Shown: positions 42,401-46,445, counted from the first letter of the stretch. The stretch is 59,660 nt of DNA from Ignavibacteria bacterium (GCA_031261605.1 JAISJI010000018.1:1-59660), one strand, 5' to 3'. Numbers and translations are program-made. The notes: generated by a model not told the origin, from the sequence alone.

Positions 42401-44315
42401 TTCCTATAGCACCAACTTTCAGTTCGCCTGTTATTTTTATCGGTCCGTGTTGTAAGAATTTGTCTCCTGATAATACAGTGGTTCCACCTATAGTAACAGC
42501 ACCGCCACCGCCGAATACGCCGGCGAAGTCATACTTACTTGAACTAAGTGTAGTGAAGTAACCTTTGGTTACAGTCAAGTTTTCTACGCTTGTTAATTGT
42601 CCAGCATAAGTAGTATCTGTTACCGCATCTTTATTGATAGTCAAATTCTTAAGAGCGACAACATTATTAAGTTGTGATTCGGTGTTTCCTAAGGCAGTAA
42701 GTTCTAAGTTAGTTAAATTAGTTCTTGTAGCGTCATGGACAACGAAGTTTCTGATAAGATTTATCTTTCCATTGATTATCACTGGATTTGGGAATGAAGG
42801 GTCACCGGTAGCATCAACTGATACTGCGTTCAATTCACTCAAATTAAGTGTTCCACTAAGAGCGATTAAGTTATGCACAGCTGTCAATGCAGTTGCATTA
42901 ACTTGTGCGCCGCTTGTTGTCAAAGAGTAGAGACGCACTGGAGATATATTTGCCAATGTTGTATTACGCATAATTAGAGCGTGGTCTGCAAATTGGTCTG
43001 TTATACCCTGAATCGTTTGTCCGTATGATATGAAGTATTGTTTAGGAACAACCGTTTGGACTATTCCAGCATATCTTGTAAGGTTGCGGAATGATGCACC
43101 GCCGAGGAAATTAACTTCGCCGTTAAGAATGTCTATATCGTTTGATACAATTACTTCTGCTGGCAATTCTACGTAGCCATAATTTACTCTGACGCCGTTT
43201 GTTCCTTTAATAAGGACGCCGGATGCAGATAAACCAGTAACTTTTGCGATGTTGTCATTTTGTCCGTCAGCTGTCACTTCGATTGAACCGTTGATAGTTT
43301 GTAAGATACCGCCGCCGGAGAGTTCGCCTCTCGTAACATTAATATCGTTACATTCTTTTAATTCGCCTGTTTGCAATTTGTATGGCATACCAGGTATCGT
43401 TACTGCTTGTTGAGAAAGGGTAATGGAGCCCAACTTTGTGATGTTGGAAATCCATTGGTCTGTTTTTCCTGTGAACTTTATGTTCTGCCCTTCTAATCTG
43501 TCTTTTCCTGCGAGATTGGACATTGCGTCTCCACGCAAGTAAATACCGTCGCCATAGATGGTGAGATTACCACTAACTATAGTTTGTTTGTAATCTGCTC
43601 CACCGTCTTTTCCACCGTCACATATTTTCAATGTTCCGATACCGCTTCCATTGGAAGGGATTGTCGCCAAGTTAAATGAGACATTCATACTTGAAGCGTA
43701 GTAAGGCGTTTCTATCTTATCGATAGTTTTGTTGCCTTGTGCGAACCAGTTCTGTAGATTAACATTGACGCCAGAAACGTTAGTTGGAGCTGGGTCCATA
43801 TCTAGCACCACAAGATTTATAATCTTGTTGATGTGATTTGGAATGCCCCAATCCATCAAGTCGATGTTAATGGAGGATGCCGTTGGCTGTCCCTGGATCC
43901 AAATTGTGAGATTTCTGATAGTCGTCACATTGGGAGAAATCCTAGCTAAGAAATTGTGCTGTGGAGCTGAGCCACCGCCATAAGCTTGGGACGTGGACCA
44001 ATTAGCATCGACAAACGCCACATCATTTGATATGATGATGGCAATATCAAGGCTATCTGGCACCACTGCGAACACACCTGAGGTAGCAGATGCACCGTCG
44101 AACCAGTTATAGTTGCCGGTGGCATCTACTTTGTAAGTATATGCTCCGGCGATAGAACTCGCATCGGGATGCACATCCTTCGCCCAAATAGACGGTGATA
44201 ATCCTGCGGCTAGTCCTATAATAAGGAGTAAGAGCAGCTTGATGCTCTTAAATTTCTGCAAGCAATCCGTGATTGGGATTGGCTTGTCTTTGTTTGTACT
44301 AGAAGTACTAACCAT
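18474..44315 (-). CDS. Giant 8613-aa multi-repeat surface protein, T9SS cargo
   Basis: One uninterrupted frame of 25,842 bp. Signal peptide: a long polar n-region (MVSTSSTNKDKPIP...) then LLLLLIIGLAAGLSPSIWA, cleavage near 45. Residues about 46-1000 are Asn/Ser/Gly-rich beta-helix-like repeats ('NLTIYGDGIYLRGDAM'). About 1000-4000 is a long beta-rich region with many aromatic and Thr residues and an occasional 'AKDKAGNPS' Ig-type turn. About 4000-6350 holds Big_5-like cassettes of roughly 250-300 aa, each ending in 'G-x-L-x-D-x-x-G-N-x-N'. About 6360-8190 is a run of shorter Flg_new_2-like repeats ('HYSVDTVWH', 'GYMVDTVTI', 'HYSIDSVQV'). About 8190-8520 contains further beta domains. Residues about 8525-8613 are the T9SS sorting domain (VTPNPASDEASITI, LPAGMYSVVV). 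Such proteins are extended adhesins or gliding and biofilm filaments in this phylum; the role here is inferred. Both ends being intact argues for a functional gene. Confidence 0.93.
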   Translation of the reverse strand: MVSTSSTNKDKPIPITDCLQKFKSIKLLLLLIIGLAAGLSPSIWAKDVHPDASSIAGAYTYKVDATGNYNWFDGASATSGVFAVVPDSLDIAIIISNDVAFVDANWSTSQAYGGGSAPQHNFLARISPNVTTIRNLTIWIQGQPTASSINIDLMDWGIPNHINKIINLVVLDMDPAPTNVSGVNVNLQNWFAQGNKTIDKIETPYYASSMNVSFNLATIPSNGSGIGTLKICDGGKDGGADYKQTIVSGNLTIYGDGIYLRGDAMSNLAGKDRLEGQNIKFTGKTDQWISNITKLGSITLSQQAVTIPGMPYKLQTGELKECNDINVTRGELSGGGILQTINGSIEVTADGQNDNIAKVTGLSASGVLIKGTNGVRVNYGYVELPAEVIVSNDIDILNGEVNFLGGASFRNLTRYAGIVQTVVPKQYFISYGQTIQGITDQFADHALIMRNTTLANISPVRLYSLTTSGAQVNATALTAVHNLIALSGTLNLSELNAVSVDATGDPSFPNPVIINGKINLIRNFVVHDATRTNLTNLELTALGNTESQLNNVVALKNLTINKDAVTDTTYAGQLTSVENLTVTKGYFTTLSSSKYDFAGVFGGGGAVTIGGTTVLSGDKFLQHGPIKITGELKVGAIGTAVADFSQLGATVSHFQNPNDLVWGDYRYPADVVNIKGRHLFVQSDPDGAAQTQDWSDLNTFKEMKDAKHYNLNAATNPTLADLVGAANDFAGNSDDPDYARAYFNKFQTTRALPTSVDIVVIEGTLAALGIPGGENTLNVDALDATCWSIVCNDAAIHDFPGGAAGGNVDLVAPLTAATAALEGSDNIRFRGTEIPGTIEIGECIEIKGNQPYFKNIRITNYNFNDIPTLNGVVDGDITIKFDFNKTDLHQSVSTNTPPLAPTQNASYHGILVARIDLTNTTIGSSVPFYTDGANYEDVNTAFKTAVHNAFAPPQYTGNYTYTNKIPFIRGIVTQMALIGDVNGNVDILVDTLPSPAVAAGADTVYMYRTADNLGSFALQPAIHNTLVDGHTYGFLVIHYTITGSNLYTFENISTYSASRMPMAEVIVMPKAPKEFNVVADKIEATTANVAYPELLRLAISGIHTQAPANPTNSPVVDAASLEASATRPFGWTSDGMSTPNTATDYLGWQLYPATYSIGATSDVPSSTLAPYLSSEQIAARTINISRSMVTSGEVLDVFSGSSNPTYNEIISDEATYRLGRYYPLGDITAPASGIVYGIFSDFQYSDTTIITPASPAKLRQQLAGTTVSFNVIGKTTEEWKNEKSVPPYMQTKVGTIEYPGILYTFDRYDAGTGDWYEIEKDYEGRAIINSTFGRIRITSHSNVTMQLRGTGANINPFVMNGSFAGDTNTTPTKAGFIQLPNYDTIYGVRSGIKLILDKASVTGNNPAQNSFVAIYDVIPMRENACYEEDTLLLIAQDKGIKQPLVYPNIDESFKVIFSSRGPEIVQVNMKRNVTVAFTTPDTPAVVDTRYGINLEDAGMQVKFKFSEPIVWNPDLLSNSQGISPIPGVDLTNTTNYMVTNINQFANKVVTPEVKAFLKNLFDIIPSISYVVGAGATLDTAWTQNATEFAQRWAGNKYAMGLATVNSPTDPATSDRYAEGLAMYAGLYDSLKAMQEKILIVSGFDGSQQAANEDFISVAWQFPAPGTPDYDKTLFFIGTTKSGVAARPVLNNVYVADNGKVYPILLGRESSNPVVPDPQMNMVNTKLPNRDVLEIVVGDEMDLLRSNRGLVEVAGTYRMPFFYGEDVLKSPYAINDNNTSPNRSYWDDAGETPEVLWGVMDWYFATDYMYNTHQYANNEVTTDNAFIVYGNVHNTGGVSLLDTTFYFGHSSTPITWDTASTSTVASTRYTMYDGNKNNKALTMKDLSGTFPYIFTFNTLNGIDIDKLNQLTITFKAGNGATYAPGIFGGNGPNAKLEYAHGDFTIAYSEYFPQVLPSDPTGMQQLVVMLPFNVDGIYEIEYSGLTPVLGGVWVVQATASKELPANGIPIKIDCQTPTFRYKSGTGAATGLIVNSGTNPPPIPFEGITSIQMRDEGTYFMLDTIFSKHPLDTVNYDAYVTNGLNYNDMEDVDANYGADGAYIFDNATGSSAIKTNVEVKALYYNGTAPVAFTNGEFYVNYVADLNSTGGYNLGLRPKTLTALITEIDYLGIEPFNGDTTYLEFSYVNQATGRTYKDTVPAMFFLGDSLKLHITYLGPAKIDEAVGSTQQTLNAGFVDGAIDLGNNEISFYVRFNIPVKAPATPGNEWQKSFANGLWIGGVDNSDVANSTEPIVYDGTVGTTPARRLWVGTPTITPAGLSEFGGHTYYRITYHLDATNKSIIDSLFEYTKADPKVKANIWTGITRYILTNPDVPVGVNGYSWIYTGSPLNLDIADQTAIVNGNEVGGYHYAVKLDDKQVLVSTTWDEAVAIAPQTVATGHIYADTNGTDTLLTHEAFYTSENNPFKITFTIDQDIDIGKTLELWGYPTALTLAAGDRTDTCAYVNSGEKVPLFDIYGHRTDDASAVEELWSLITYNTWGEYIAVEAVNDPVVKKSTISLKFKNGNAGTKHLDDTTDIAGSLTTGLLGIFNRQMGSVPYNFRVQFKNNASIKYVISNTTTNESDTITANLPPPSSVPNTTILNVGTFENKWYKYDLNPVPPEIKVRFDITGINTTGNTNTLLNGETVTWYVNPFVKPFYGATKTVYRAYDRGGETYLGNTTFPDVENQGNLIVKLYFGVDTVSNILGYNVTGWKNNGTLNNYTDPFNTTTAVNHITLGTGTYDETRAEVDTMVLSMTAASKYNPAGLVQSTLENGRFVYTFNVTDLATNAVGGANTGVELAKPFELKKPIEKLFFKADTISNQYERRIDLFGTNIGVDTIMRGATAIDANYSIVIDNRYPNINTYSIIRMDLDDVTEQDPAPVVGGFGKIASPTFTAGAWTAANTLWTDTCLYNTAKLTPTASWIANIDTLIGSDRITGVIFDANLDIATIKIALVNDTVTKLPMLTNTTYWYPTEAGSVAKVDTTTTYRTLRLEDMAEIWGSTNPANHYKFVVYAKDKAGNPSVAYLPVYFTPNKTEVTFVGLKTLDIQGTYNELGTYTAQDYLIANYNWDKTWSGITGGQPGQTAKMPVDTFRAHASGGEQIIVHISGTKFVNSLDITKNVSERNRLKAIELTANVPTSASTPTAAGYFDTRTFNVPIIWVDTVTTAPNVGTGYVVTGEAVNPSGSSYVDGFYFLQIADTAFQLIYKKNGSANNIKVENVAVLYTDTASYASFISTDVNARYLISTNAGIEYVLDSMKLASPNQQFEITAKAVRESGIAEGTGKTAYYLIDYSDKDTAVTVAGTLVGSRRVMLWNDASRRVAEWKVSNQTTLTNNPIYKVTPEFSTAGGNTNGAVIGYRQGSSYYDAQGLIGLPNYANIAALIDVANTTANNLTLDKSALEDMELTPDSKLVMFELQFKNPQARPTHLTKDQVVVKFVDLPEPANYSYPIGYYNSTALNNMRVANDDIALFRTSSAAGVGNAIDQTRYFVAVRIQDSLRGRLVIEQVKGFADDKGNVNLVYSQDGPSNIYEDIYVNRQPIELTDKDPSHPTVIITNSDKVDSVVIFNINQPVAAARLAERPETYPATDTVTMRMYKTENGTIWEQVGTAIKKTYTVVQQGYDKFEFKLTPDQMAEVALQKYTIRYVLSNVKAVTSQTGIVSLQHIATTELAPAAYGWDDPLWIEHNTRDNSNRLLARVLWGDAYGYVGGVQTGYVGGSAINTGSSIHAGMVELGFILSFNGILEPDDLKTIVIAVDTVTGRKALPSGTTNFEAYVANSDGYRTYSLTANPEQAVGGAASTNNLQVTYVGWDDIGTPTQPDTVWNYQVTVWLQPGKDIQGNEPSIYDTVFNNMVKVVGFTTHDGVVVNLDSNYIEKYFYGTDAEDKITNYYQVYNVKLQSSFGPAFPPVYSEGNPLGSTNEHGYTYGSSANYVIWNGWDEKIMLSEAIGNRTPVAPTAYGDYSTDILNIYNTAGDLAAAYANIRYVEDNGTYYLIADTVDYAAHGATRARMFQDGLQDQYGNAIDPAKWTYEITQYTPNLDSVVIANDDRTLTGADVPNYINSHRTVNWIGYFDHNPNIPDVTSGATLGGINMQSRFVRASGSGNMPDFANFRADRLVGFTNGDKEVYLSMTIGGTIGDYGTNEAIITTAWFNNATPAALKFWTTEPRGVNAKTPANNVDSVSIVGATGLIYGNNAWNYKNQFSLDIGVAAEFKNSNNLPNVYPYTDVQYSGIGVSGLEGARFKIALIDTLEANEPYNHSQINSFVNIVKEGDLFATDADSVATFSFIPRNKLGADGQIELVNDSVVSPNEIEFVIVKKPHVDSVYYVEFPHGSLIDAWGNKNADLYVKTFVKKELPKITKIEIVPLTPLSGIQVGAGSMYGINHNYAQRALYTAWFTGSVATREHITNSKYNHDVKGQRPTEDYYDWKGTDRGDTVAAPGNWTHPSMGPGGNTPGPVSTTGAKGYMDLGEKLPFTDPPYWEYDLRSSLTAINVYNPSFQYYAAFTDRIANAPVLLFKVTLSKAPDPGTPKITGADFMVVKGNNTDKALKATDTVTTNIEYSKIDNFRNDIARVKGKTASDTTMILFGGKLTAPAWSTTGVNGIYGLFDTTTYSAPNTENDTVFFKDNHPIVAVLDPAYVNWWNMGDAELVAGYNLGLPTLQPNEVYVVVMDYVNLAGTPTFTKPYLALDRTPADYNQEQLFTIAPTTRKLEHKLVVDTDVELISVWEDFNFKNVASPLVVTSAQPINNSVGVSVQPQVILTLNQKVRRAFDLEHSAAANYGFGKVSVLTSYNPGLPDDDLDTMNAYIWGVGPWNIGPNADTAMLASNGSLVTANNATSGWTILSLTDEVQGQQYRGRWYGQPLLSPDGSGTTKIPSLSAAAEGALKAELRLVQFTGDVKLDSATIYDLGIPNGVLEDKYGNLINNCLPIVVGPDESNPLLTFETQKKSWKIASIKRNAPAPTTIAYTNADSVQFLVTFEAGTTPYVVQANPSLMSLNINGVTGTLSYSVAKRSADEYIVTVRDIPLDLTEWKLYIRTIQYTGVPAAINNTGRVATDANIIESSNWEGYSVRRKFNPTSVTNPSPYAGLAYNITSPYTGTHLKGSAIGAPVTSGSYQLILNNSDIVRSKLEDAQSSGDYLKLRSTADTVSVTITHKHISTASTNHIDSIGFTVTSPALLYETTYYVDIAAGVFTDRWGNINEAVTLAQTITTKSLPTVTRVSLIEDFSLETLAANETSIVYQRTNGITNTTSEQVAFRLVFSAELENIDANDKSTWPEITIADSRIGKLNNADSVGLKFGEKNDTVYIFIKTAKLDGLNTTTPNKPIEVKITGFELAGRVTMPGTAATSVQNHYWLYRKNFADDPNDLPNIFTAKLVGKNGHAILPIQASTLPTLPSDSAVVWFDRESISAYDAAPGIYTVNPPTTTLTTVGGVTAPVSQIAVNSTNLQANQVYSLTIPVGKLTDLYGNKNTQAIVVANTLKTTITVKSIVATDPVIGTSDTTDGNIVYHTSKKELVFTITLDSPLTEADADAGASGTTNNNKYFQVWKNGAKAANLTNVSLNKNAANNVFTFSFTVPVGSAVDSVYSIKVIESPYTGVAMGTGAQSDTVYYKNINGYAATIKYGTATSTGTGITGVPINNPEIGIYWNGLKNGIYTQPTILTLTGGGEVRTIASSTIDHRGDTLFFHTGATPLKNKTTYLVTMSADVFEDAYGIKTSGISQTLGFETQGITLKKVTVDAHQNQYAHGREDGKLDITTDINSNIRYQYVYTNSDTVDYTLTFDLPIVLTEAHITAISGASSTVITAMDGTNKIWNVRVVTSSSNMPEATYSLNKSTTAAAHIVWDVQADTVMYRRAFTQVMIADTTTTPTTGWYKTGITTIPGANAWTSDLKLKGGLPSSNAAQIYLNTTTIGTGTIGGTAPIASNDTVYVAKATGAPATDIVLLAKSKSPSSHLNADFIPQNATDSGKAINEMRFGVSYGMTFGDEFKFTIFEGVLSDKFGNLNPELTLTGKTKDAAEVVAIALNGGVYSGAYPNDDKLYKEDEPQSPTTWGQSVNKNIKWDHASFLVIYKQGEEVTKPTANEIVVKVGDVFYANEKVEFEWDGALVTATKRTGIVNSNLDTATHTTGYPAVSLCTLYVHVNLTDATSSLEGEVTIARVDGSKTPDISLLGTPTWDTWQVRRTINLAGKFRLDKPTNGTTVSIIGDTVKISYPYNSDFTYNTTKFWTNVLAGKHDSNIVLTNQTTGQAATLLSSDFSTGFIAGELRNTISAVYTQLTTNSLYNVSIPKGMVTDNWGITNDAHAHVGSFNTGAVPQRDIHLIINTENAGNFYLDTTVQTGLALITTGMVHTISVDEGATQLFTVKASPGNHLDSVLINGVRQDPLPTSPEPINYLVTVPNVMANTYVEAYFTPNRYDVTFMPSGSGAVAFDYVDIAGVGRDGKTGYDTTSIVWAASGSVLFTAVPKPGYMVDTVTISYNEETNGKIDGKKNTETGTDLDYAIQHKDVVQSIHVYVHLVPRTYSLTVNWEPENINAPDSVEYDGTSLALQSTSGIQVNGGNNFINQDEDIVFKLQTANHYNVDKVVEWKYANVTDYDHVADTATPNDGTYTIAKANVLENIDLKVTYTPHTYKITDTANNNVRDYYTINYTNTNLVDDTVRATYGKPVTYTITLNGHYSVDTVWHQIGNSVTWTKVTPNAAGVYSIPANYYGADGTGDVKIRVNTGVEKNDIKFVYKDQFGYTIKSGGFIMEAGDVTGIEDYQPGSAEVGSIGTVTFDIPVTFHVKPGNATQFDESPSEVKLYKDNVEVPTDVNGWMYNPSIRRGTIPGYILYGGDFEVRITYTARAHNITVYTYLGGSPQSQATPAARLYSDTVANPDTNTAVPRVATSYTTRYANQDWYYQALTVDPSTQIQNATWHYADPTVGTGNNPFRHTNDNYVTIDGIGLSKFDGATELKGEIIVEVYVIGGRYPELTVIDSVTIGGTLKVKAADFAHLDGGLVTNVGDPAPTYDVDATFKAFHTDKDGEGFTFSLENANSGLKFSKVTVSLTDNSSEFVDFPITNIGSQSFIVDKTVGETTQGAEDGLLTKGPLTIQVYATGKFFPYTIALGSNTFATVAGTKEHPTTGNWLPSPVDSVSYGTDFSFTLAGPNPSQSVGYKLGNQTIATAAQQTALPGGIKLYTVPGVAITDSITIVIDEGTSFLAKYTLVDDSGNKLTGVDARPISGNDMGIYLGQAIDEEYSPIGAQVDVGVDAHIVPAAKSTDNLWTLRANNPVTYTVGDDTVNQYLAVAGIIQNSWYVPGADITGDVNFIIHYVASTFPLTVVNAPNHQAVGTLTNIQGVTGTAGNYTLTHGTQAKFKIASTDNHYSIDSVQVTIGTATYIAKVKSDSVTITGIDITDNVTVTYWTAAVADTSTERFVKIFFEPSGSLLAGGVTAPNEMAVGGAIQATRDWDEATSVAIFKIQSTLTTPPKFRFNVSASPKLFTLKDIRYGYGHDTANSYHSNGTPHIPNDGQLYSIYPIVPPYFTAPGSNPVCNIPVADMQHSQPGDTMFFKIVLEGNQYNVTASIPIADTSNVKYVSVEGLHTGTLLGGKSLSTGSKVEYHRDLHITVMVNSGYVPTLTYSVTIAPSVVDNYTLIATSVGGGLYSFNLDGTTFLGATNIVLSAAAATVTNYAFNLTNGVGGASDTISGINNATVSPTGITGTVNNLADVVFKVEANANMVAQTSITIDGVVRNDIGVIDGIYTIIAGFVTGNIEVNVAYTPNTYTLSKKMNGNAHNPSNDAFVFYDEVGKLVSTPEKVTFNTDYSFKLENKDTTCILDSVTYTIGSVTSAVPSVAPPFPPTYTIQGSNITGNLTVNVFYHSTVTPPAITHTLTIHTEDISYPTNTIAGGLIDNTTVGMTKVNDSTWTVTEGAAFSFEVEPVANREVESVLAMGSAWIYGVPNVNGLYTIPSDIVTSDGEIWISYAEPAIPAIEYNITFTSSNGAFVPGTGISGGKVTEGTDAQFTVNPATGWVVDGTPTFTVGTSVTPVNTVNVGVNTWKVPGADITDDIHVTVLYTPVTYAFTMHNDGLKGTYTITDGLSAGLAAIHGTEIGFIFSPLGTNTIDSVTYTIDGVAKGKITPVASQYIIPGVNVTGIVDVYVYYAAPVLPSITSVDAGGVSTGVNYVNGGGVSGTTTYDFIVGISGTYTPDIADFTVSNAAVIGTTPVGATVIVTVRPTTTAGTTIGGVNITITGVNSAKLNAASLTSIVNDAYFNIRRGIYGTIDLAPADGSTTAPVNGTVGADIHTTVEATDVTLTVPGLTLAAMNHTVTNWTRAYTGATPGTEYDATLTVTDRWDNTKDTNWSFTIATAITPTVVLTGGGSADRTHFTVDSWTATNSNGVVLIVTNINPTLPTSPAPSGSVSGFAIHNGGDISCMANEALYSTVNTATDVLWENANLQSGRNKPFYVIAYAVDASGDIVTASRTFIKYTSISKEGYTDSENNTFSVSDVTPNPASDEASITIETGIEGGTLNVNVIDLTGASAMSIVNNSYIEAGANIRIPMNLTHLPAGMYSVVVTIGNDRAVRTVIIRK
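19740..25240 (-). repeat. Array of Flg_new_2/InlB-like protein repeats in the giant gene
   Basis: In this C-terminal quarter the translated product repeats a unit of about 75-130 aa: an entry strand ('YTPNTYTLS', 'YTPHTYKIT'), a 'G-x-x-V/F-x-F-x-V' strand, a 'H-Y-S-V-D-S-V' helix-turn, and an exit strand 'T-G-N-I-E-V-x-V-x-Y'. I count at least twelve copies by eye. The copies are diverged at DNA level. The unit is the one seen three times in the 352-aa protein at 6493-7551. Confidence 0.7.
25282..32180 (-). repeat. Series of Big_5-like cassettes in the giant gene
   Basis: Eight 'D-x-x-G' turns following a strand and 'G-x-[LVM]' are coded near 25300, 26200, 27060, 27815, 28620, 29450, 31190 and 32160 (for example GKLTDLYGNKN, GVFTDRWGNIN, GVLSDKFGNLN, GSLIDAWGNKN). 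The first six are spaced 750-900 bp apart, that is about 250-300 residues. Each cassette seems to hold two beta domains: one with 'Y-x-x-T-D-T-V-x-Y/F' features, and one Big_5-like half ending at the D-x-x-G turn. The 1740-bp interval suggests one missing or degenerate copy. Confidence 0.7.
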
Positions 44316-44717
44316 AATTTTTAAACCTGTATTAAGTTAAACAATAAATATAATTTTAATATGTAATCTTATGTTATAATAAGCGTGATTGTTAAGCACG
44401 TATACCTGCGTAGAACCGCACTAGGTGCGTGTTCGCCGATTATGTATGTCGTAGCGGTATCCTACGGCAGCAGTATTTAAGTAATTTTGCTATAATGGAG
44501 CAAGTGCGTTGATACCAATAAACACTGATATCTACAGAGATTTCGAGCAAATTCTTCCTTCTTTTGGGCTTTCATTTTGTTCATTTCACTAACACTTTTA
44601 TCCATTTATAAATAAAATTTCTTATACTGCGAAATCAAAAATAATCAAAAAATATAAAATAACAAAAAAAAAAGTAGTTTATATGCGTTTTTTTCTTTGA
44701 ACACCCATATTTTCCCT

Positions 44718-44735
44718 ATTAGAATACATTCTAAT
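44718..44735. promoter_or_regulatory. 18-bp perfect inverted repeat in the divergent region
   Basis: ATTAGAATACATTCTAAT has 8-bp perfect arms around AC. Its size and position between two divergent genes suggest a site for a dimeric regulator acting on one or both. No cognate regulator gene is in the window. Confidence 0.45.
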
Positions 44736-44756
44736 TTGCCCAATTTTTTATAAAAA

Positions 44757-44787
44757 TGTGGAAAAGTCCTTGATATACTTATCCACA
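44757..44787. promoter_or_regulatory. DnaA-box-like pair
   Basis: TTATCCACA at 44779-44787 is an exact match to the DnaA-box consensus. TGTGGAAAA at 44757-44765 is the inverted box with one mismatch. The pair lies beside an A/T-rich zone. Two boxes are too few to call a replication origin; they may be chance or a DnaA-responsive promoter site. Confidence 0.3.
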
Positions 44788-44796
44788 ATATAGGTT

Positions 44797-44832
44797 TTTG
44801 TGTAGCAATTAACAGCAAATTCCCTATTTTTG
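44797..44832 (+). promoter_or_regulatory. Bacteroidota-type promoter of the 512-aa gene
   Basis: TATTTTTG at 44825-44832 matches the -7 consensus TAnnTTTG. A TTTG at 44797-44800 may be the -33 element, though the 24-nt spacing is longer than usual. The start codon is 74 nt further on. Confidence 0.45.
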
Positions 44833-44906
44833 TAGTTCATAATATGCCCGCTAACTCATTGTTATCGGCATTTCATTCAAATTATTAATTCTCGGAGCTC
44901 TTCAAT

Positions 44907-46445
44907 ATGAGTAACAAATTACACACTTTTTCAATTTTTGCGATGCTCGCAGTCGCAATTTTGTTCGGAAACACGATGGATGCTTATTCACAGAAAGCAT
45001 ATCGAATATTATCAACCGAACTTGGCAAGCAGCCGCTCTTCATTAGTGCAGAGAAGATTAGCGGTTCATACGCCACTAACGCCGATGTTCTCAATGTCAT
45101 CTGTCTTGGACAGGACGCTGATTGGGATGGTCTTCTTGGCGATGGAGATGAAGCGCCGTCTTGGTGGCAAATCAGCAATATCATTAACTCTAATCCGTAT
45201 TTACCTAATCCGGAGCATCTCGTTGTGAAGAAGGTAATGGATTTACCGGTGAACTTTGATATGTTCCCGTATCGCTTCAGTTGTGGGGATGAGTTCAGTG
45301 GTATTCCCGCATTGCACGGCAATCTAATTGCTCTTCCCGACAAAGAGAACATTGCATTCTATGATATGACTTCGCAGCAGCAAGTCGGTCATACGCTTTA
45401 CAATAGCAATTCTAAGTCCAGTTGCTTCTTTGGTAAAACGGTTGCTGTCACCAGCCGTGATTATACTAATCCGGGTGATTGGATACCATCAGACAACTGG
45501 TTGCGTCTGTTCCCAGCACATAGTTTTCAAAATCCTTATTCTATCAATGTTCCGCATACGAACGTGCAACGTGTTGTGCATTACAAAGCAGGTGGAGCGG
45601 ATGTTCTTGCTGTATTGTGCGAGGGAGATGGCTTTCCAGCCGAGTCCTATATCCACTTTTACGTATCAAAGATAGACCTGAGTGATATTCCAGCGGATGC
45701 CCCATTGGACAAAATATTTGACACGCTATCAATGCAAGTTGGTTTGGGAGCGAATGACGTAGCAGTTCTTAACTATAGAATGTTTAACGACACTATACCG
45801 TATCTCTGTGTTGTGTCCAGTTTTGATAATACTATATATGTATTGGACGGCAGAGAGGTTCTTTCCTTAGATGCCAACAAGGTTGGTATAACGCCGATTT
45901 CCGCACCTGTAGCAGAGCCGAACTCATTGCGTGAAGTCAATTTCACTACAAGCGAAGATGGTCTTGACCAAACTGTCTTTATCTCCGGCTACGATGGCAA
46001 AGTATATTACGCATCCATAACAGCATTGCTATTCACCGGTGAAGCATTTACAATAGAAGGCAAGGGACCAATAGAGACAACATTTGGCATTTGTAAAAAT
46101 GATGTTCTATGCGCATTCACTACTATCTATCAGCAAGGTGGATACGACCCAAACAATCTGTTGAGCATTGTATATACAAGTCCTACGGGTATTAACGATG
46201 TAGTGAAATCCGATGCGGTATATCCTAATCCGGCTTCTTCCTTCATCACTATTGAGAATGCTGCTGCATCGCAAGTGACATCTATTCAACTCGTAGCGTT
46301 GGACGGACAGATATACAACAATATCAAATATGTAGCGTCGGATAGCACATTGCTCATCTCACTACCGAACATACCAGCAGGACATTATATAATAAAACTA
46401 CAGACCAATATAGGCATTATTACCGAATCAATTATCAAACAATAG
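44907..46445 (+). CDS. Secreted beta-propeller-like protein, T9SS cargo
   Basis: A 512-aa protein with a signal peptide (cleavage near AYSQ, residue 29). Residues about 60-420 show repeated strand-turn patterns such as 'GNLIALPDKENIAFYDM', 'DNTIYVLDGREV', 'FISGYDGKVYYASI', typical of YncE/WD-like beta-propellers that list a quantity against a name. Residues about 430-512 are a T9SS sorting domain (VYPNPASSFITIENA, IPAGHYIIKL). Ligand or activity is not evident. It is divergent from the giant gene across a control region with a palindrome, which suggests linked regulation of two surface proteins. hutI follows after 104 bp, with a hairpin in between. Confidence 0.8.
   Translation: MSNKLHTFSIFAMLAVAILFGNTMDAYSQKAYRILSTELGKQPLFISAEKISGSYATNADVLNVICLGQDADWDGLLGDGDEAPSWWQISNIINSNPYLPNPEHLVVKKVMDLPVNFDMFPYRFSCGDEFSGIPALHGNLIALPDKENIAFYDMTSQQQVGHTLYNSNSKSSCFFGKTVAVTSRDYTNPGDWIPSDNWLRLFPAHSFQNPYSINVPHTNVQRVVHYKAGGADVLAVLCEGDGFPAESYIHFYVSKIDLSDIPADAPLDKIFDTLSMQVGLGANDVAVLNYRMFNDTIPYLCVVSSFDNTIYVLDGREVLSLDANKVGITPISAPVAEPNSLREVNFTTSEDGLDQTVFISGYDGKVYYASITALLFTGEAFTIEGKGPIETTFGICKNDVLCAFTTIYQQGGYDPNNLLSIVYTSPTGINDVVKSDAVYPNPASSFITIENAAASQVTSIQLVALDGQIYNNIKYVASDSTLLISLPNIPAGHYIIKLQTNIGIITESIIKQ

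Larger units (their letters stand above)
44316..44906. other. 590-bp divergent control region of two T9SS cargo genes
   Basis: It separates the giant gene (minus) from the 512-aa gene (plus). From left to right it holds an AT-rich leader of the giant gene; a moderately GC-rich patch at 44395-44480 with small dyads (CGCAC-TAG-GTGCG near 44407 and CGTAG...CTACG near 44450); an A/T-rich zone at 44580-44700 with long A and T runs; a palindrome at 44718; DnaA-box-like sites at 44757-44787; and a promoter-like element at 44797-44832. No gene is seen. Confidence 0.55.

Noticed and set aside
18474..44315. Several genes fused by assembly error
   Set aside because: The frame is intact over its full length, repeats diverge enough at DNA level to avoid collapse, and there is a single signal peptide at one end and a single sorting domain at the other.
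44757..44787. Chromosomal replication origin
   Set aside because: Only one exact and one near DnaA box here, another single exact box at 57218, and no dnaA, dnaN or box cluster. Two exact matches in 60 kb of AT-rich DNA are close to chance.
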